DNA from: Mayamaea pseudoterrestris
Lineage: Eukaryota > Bacillariophyta > Bacillariophyceae > Sellaphorales > Sellaphoraceae
DNA length: 64,000 nucleotides
Assembly (NCBI GenBank): GCA_027923505.1
Contig: BROI01000008.1
Location: 248,001-312,000 of the forward strand
Reading direction: 5' to 3'
A model generated the notes under the pieces. That model worked only from the letters and a program-made list of their open reading frames with translations, had not been told where the DNA came from and did no database searches. A program made the position numbers and the translations under genes. Every line of letters starts with the position of its first letter. Position 1 is the stretch's first letter. Of the stretch, positions 60,553 through 64,000 are shown one piece after another.

Positions 60553-60766
60553 GCCGAATATGGCGAATCGGACTCGTTATCCCGATGTTCACTCGTCCGA
60601 ATGGATTGCTGCTCGCAAGTTCCGCCCCACAGAAAAGCCTTGCAAGATCTGTCTTACATCGTACCGGTACTCCCTAGTACCAGTACGATTCATGTGTGAC
60701 TCGGGCGTGGACCGCGAGAAGAAACATCATCATGCTGTTTGGTACTTGGCACACCATACTCTCGCC

Positions 60767-63700
60767 ATGGCGAGTAAAAGAATTGACGAACAAGATGGGA
60801 TGTATCAACCCGGAGACGTTGTGCTCACAACATATGGTGCGGGTGTTATCGTAGAGATAAAAGAAAACTTCTATACAGTGCGATTATGGCGTCAAATCGG
60901 CAAGAGCATTTCGTCGGCAGCTTCGGCTCGTCTCAATCAAACATCGGTACGCTTTATTATTTTGAATAAAGCAAGTGATGTTTCTGCATATATATATGTT
61001 CTCACTTTTAGACATCTATGTAAAGATTATCAGAAAGATTCCTGCTGCCCCGGGTATGACGACGTCGATTGTGGCAGGTTCACCGAATAAACAAAACGTC
61101 CTCGTCGTAGCATTTTTGCAGCAGAATGCTCGTACGCATCAAGACAGTTTCTTGGTCTCGTACGTCGCCGATGAGGCAGTCATAGGAAATGCACGCCAAT
61201 CCTGCATTGGAGAGATTTGGGGGTACGATCATAACCAGCTTGTCAGCGTCGAATCAACGAATTTAAATGGAGCTCCCTCGGCCAAATTTTACCCTTTGCT
61301 TGAGACACTTATACAACGCGCCGACGATACATATCATGCAGCAACTGGCGTTTTGAAAAATGAACGGACGAAAGCTATTGTCATGCAAACTGGGAAGGTT
61401 TTGCAGACAAAGATCAATGGCGCCTCTGAGACGCTGGCGGATCATCGAGGCATTGGCAACAGGCCATCGTCAGTGGCCGCTTCTATAGAAGCCGCCATGA
61501 CCTCCGCAACGGTCGGCGAGACAACGAAAGAAGTGGTTCAACTTGTGAAGAACGAAGATTTCATCGACTTACTCGCAACTTGCCGTAGTCGACTTTCTGA
61601 AATGACGAACGCACAAGGCATTAGCGCACTCTCACAACAAACCCTCTCAAAATCAGCGATTTACTTTAATGCCGAGTCATTACCGTCTTCCTTCATGGCT
61701 GCAGTGGATATATCGCGTAAAGCAGCGTTGACATCGTTGGAAGAATTGCTTCATGAGTTAGAAATAGAATCGAATGACTTGGAAGCTTTTCAGACCGCAA
61801 TTTCATCTCGCTTTGAGCAAGCTTTTGATTCCTTGTCATCCGCTGCCAAGTCAGATGATTCGTTGAATTCACTTTTTACGAAAGTACAGGAAAAGACAAG
61901 GGATTGGCAGGACGTGACTGGGCGGCTCAAGGGTACCCGGTCGGCCGGACTATTTGCTGAAGGAGCTGGTCGGTTGCACCAACGCGCGGCTGCTATTCTG
62001 GGCCCAGGAAACTTACAGTGGGCCGGAGGGGTAGGCGCAACGCTGACAAAGTCTCTTACGGAAGGCGACGCTGCCTTGGCTAGACTTAAGTCGATCGAAC
62101 TCGCTGATGCGGTTGCTGAACGCTTGGGCAAGGCCATAGAAGTCAGAAGTGAAGTAGTTGGCGGTCTTGACGGTATCATTGCGAGTGCACTAAGCCAATT
62201 AAGAGAAGGCACGATCTATCCGAACAGCACAATTCAAAGAGTGTTGAGCAGCTTGCAACACGGAGCATCGTCAGCAGCAGTTGAATCGCACGAGACTCTA
62301 CTTTCGCTCCTTTCCTCACAGAGTGCATATCGCGACGGGGCTCTGCTGCAGATCGAACGGGTCTTGTGCGGTTTGAGTGATCAGTTTGGCGAAAGTTTGT
62401 CGCCCAATGACATTTCCAAGATTGCACGCGGCGATGGAGGTACTGCCAAGCTCTTCGAGCCTATCTGTAAGCAGGCATTGTTGCAAATTGATACACAACT
62501 AAATTTAGCAGAGTCCAGCATCAGCGATGCGACCGCACTTGGCGTGCTACGTAAAGTGAGGAAAATTACTAGTGGCGACTTGTCGTTGTCATCAATATTG
62601 GATGATCTAGTGAACGTCTTAAACGACAAAAGCTTTGTGCAAGCGAGCGAGACGTTCGTCCAACGAAGGTAATTACTATTGCAACGTTAGAAGAGTTTGG
62701 TACAGTAGTTTACTCACGTCCCAAAAAAATTTTAATGCGATTTCCAGCGAACAAGTGTTAGATTTTATTGAAGGCGTCTCGGCAAATCAAGCACTTGATG
62801 ATGCACTCAAGTTGGCGGAGCGCGCCGGCATTACGAAAACTTCGGTCATAGAGGAGCTTGAAAATGTAGACATAAATGATCTTCTATCCACCGCAGGAAA
62901 TGCCGTAACGGATGAAAGTGCCCGTCACAATCTCCTGTCGACGGCCACTGATACTGCACTCGACTTTGTGTTGCGTATCCTGCCGTCCATAAAGTTTCCT
63001 CCATTTGAAGGAGTAAACGATGGTCTTATATACCACATCTCGAATTTGTCCATGAAAGGTTTTAAAGTGAAAAAGGAAGATATACACATTGAGCTTGCTG
63101 GAATGAATGCGACGCGAATACGACGAACGAATAGCGCTAACTTATCTTCCCCAAACAAGAATGGCAAGGTGGAGAGCCACGGTCGAGTCAAGTCCACAGA
63201 AGTCCTTATAATTGATATTCAAAATATATCGGCTGTTCTCGAGGATGCCCAATGGAACTTCGAACAAACTTACATGCCGTATTTGAAGGCGCATGGGTTA
63301 GCGAATATTCGGTTTCATGGAGGCGCCATACGACTGCAATTTGAGCTTCGGCGGCAGCGTACTGAAAGCAATCCGCCAATATGGGAACCGGTTCTTTGCC
63401 TTCATGATCGGCAGTGCACGATCTCGGAGGTGGACCTCACGCTTCAAGGAGAAAGTCGCCTCGCCTGGATCCTCAACAAGGCTGCATCTGTTTTTAAGGG
63501 TCCACTGCGCGACTATATAGTCCGCACAGTCTCCTATATGCTCGTCAGCCAGAGTGGATGGATATTGCAACGCATGAATAGCTTATTAAGTGCGCACTGG
63601 GGCTTGATTCTGCAAACTGCTGGTTTGAAAATGAGTGACTTGGTCGCGGCAGACGAGCGTGTCGTGTCAAAAGAAAGCTTGCAAAAGGAGCAAACGTACT

Positions 63701-64000
63701 TTGAGCTTGTATGGAGGGATCATTTACCGCTTGGTATCAACCTGTTGTTAAATGACGAGTCTGGATTCTTGAAAGTGGTGGACTTTCCTCGTGGAAGCCA
63801 AGCAAGGGTCGTCTGCGAAAGAAAAAGACTCGATCCTGACACATTCAAGGGATCTCGCATTGTAGCTGTAAACGGATCTCAACATGGCGGCGATCTCGAA
63901 GATTTGTTTGCAGCTTTAAAAGAACCGGGGCGCCCGAAAACGATTCGCTTCGAAGTGGCCAATCAACAAGAGGCTCAACGGGTCAGAACTTTCGTTTTAG
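60767..64000 (+). CDS. Large multi-domain protein with TULIP/BPI-like and PDZ-like parts, partial (three exons seen)
   Basis: Exon 1 (60767-60946) encodes MASKRIDEQDGMYQPGDVVL and a KOW/SH3-like TYGAGVIVEIKENFYTVRLW. Exon 2 is ~61026-62668 and exon 3 runs from 62748 to the window end, still open. The 79-nt intron before exon 3 (62669-62747, GTAATT...TTCCAG) keeps phase (QRS/EQVLDFIEGV). The first acceptor is less sure: TTTTAG at 61011 is the better site but gives the wrong phase; GTAAAG at 61025 keeps it. Exon 2 is a long helical region. Exon 3 has SIKFPPFEGVNDGLIYHIS and FKVKKEDIHIEL, like the start of BPI/TULIP or DUF4449-type lipid-binding domains, then a PDZ-like end (LGINLLLNDESG, FKGSRIVAVNG, LEDLFAALKEPG). 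About 1025 codons are visible. A membrane-contact or lipid-transfer role is inference. Confidence 0.72.

Noticed and set aside
60545-60766. N-terminal extension of the last gene from an ATG at 60545
   Set aside because: It would overlap the start of the divergent deformylase gene and leave no promoter space; the ATG at 60767 has a better context.
1-64000. tRNA, rRNA or snRNA genes
   Set aside because: No cloverleaf-like intergenic stretch or rRNA sequence was recognised by eye; a tRNAscan-SE and Infernal run would be decisive.

Overview
The window is nuclear DNA from a compact eukaryotic genome, most likely a diatom or a close stramenopile relative. Supporting signs: genes lie on both strands with short gaps. 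Introns are few and short (63-115 nt, two of 186 and 289 nt) with GT..AG ends. There is a six-repeat helicase-associated (HA) domain protein of the kind expanded in diatoms, a relic of a PSxxPS-type Ser/Pro repeat protein, a copia fossil whose linker region resembles diatom CoDi elements, a chloroplast-sensor-kinase-like histidine kinase, and a peptide deformylase with an RR-type presequence. The assignment to diatoms is inference, not proof. No rRNA, tRNA or CRISPR array was recognised.

Layout. 0-8 kb: the 5' part of an unknown acidic protein (runs off the left edge), a nuclear protein with a possible Ada3-like tail, and a 1459-aa MATH-ankyrin-coiled-coil protein. 8-25 kb: a three-EGF membrane protein, TGS1 cap hypermethylase, a SulP-type transporter, a phosphopantetheinyl transferase, WDR70 with an N-terminal FHA domain, the HA-repeat protein, a degenerate DHHC S-acyltransferase, the CSK-like kinase, a small membrane protein, PEX16 and a small basic protein. 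25-50 kb: topoisomerase III alpha, a hydroxylysine kinase fused to an ITPase/HAM1 domain, a WW-less Pin1, a coiled-coil protein, an AT-hook/zinc-finger protein, a CLEC16A/TT9 homologue, a fused aconitase X, a coiled-coil protein, an EEF1A-methyltransferase-like protein, a divergent two-module AAA protein and a BAH-ELM2-SANT chromatin protein. 50.4-54.3 kb is a gene-poor island with a broken copia fragment, a nine-copy 42-bp tandem repeat and the Ser/Pro repeat relic. 54.3-64 kb: a multispan membrane protein, telomerase reverse transcriptase (TERT), peptide deformylase and the first ~1025 codons of a large protein with TULIP/BPI-like and PDZ-like parts that leaves the right edge.

These are ordinary independent nuclear genes, not one pathway. 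Genome maintenance and chromatin are well represented (TERT, TOP3A, FHA-WDR70, BAH-ELM2-SANT), as are organelle functions (PEX16, PDF, CSK-like). The items most worth a second look are the HYKK-ITPase fusion, the FHA-WDR70 fusion, a strongly over-represented palindrome (TACCGGTA, 11 copies in 64 kb; CTACCGGTAG, 6 copies), and a perfect 46-bp inverted repeat pair that brackets the region between the membrane protein gene and TERT. Several genes are only seen whole after joining exons by eye; intron positions are given for each and rest on reading-frame and homology logic, not on transcripts.
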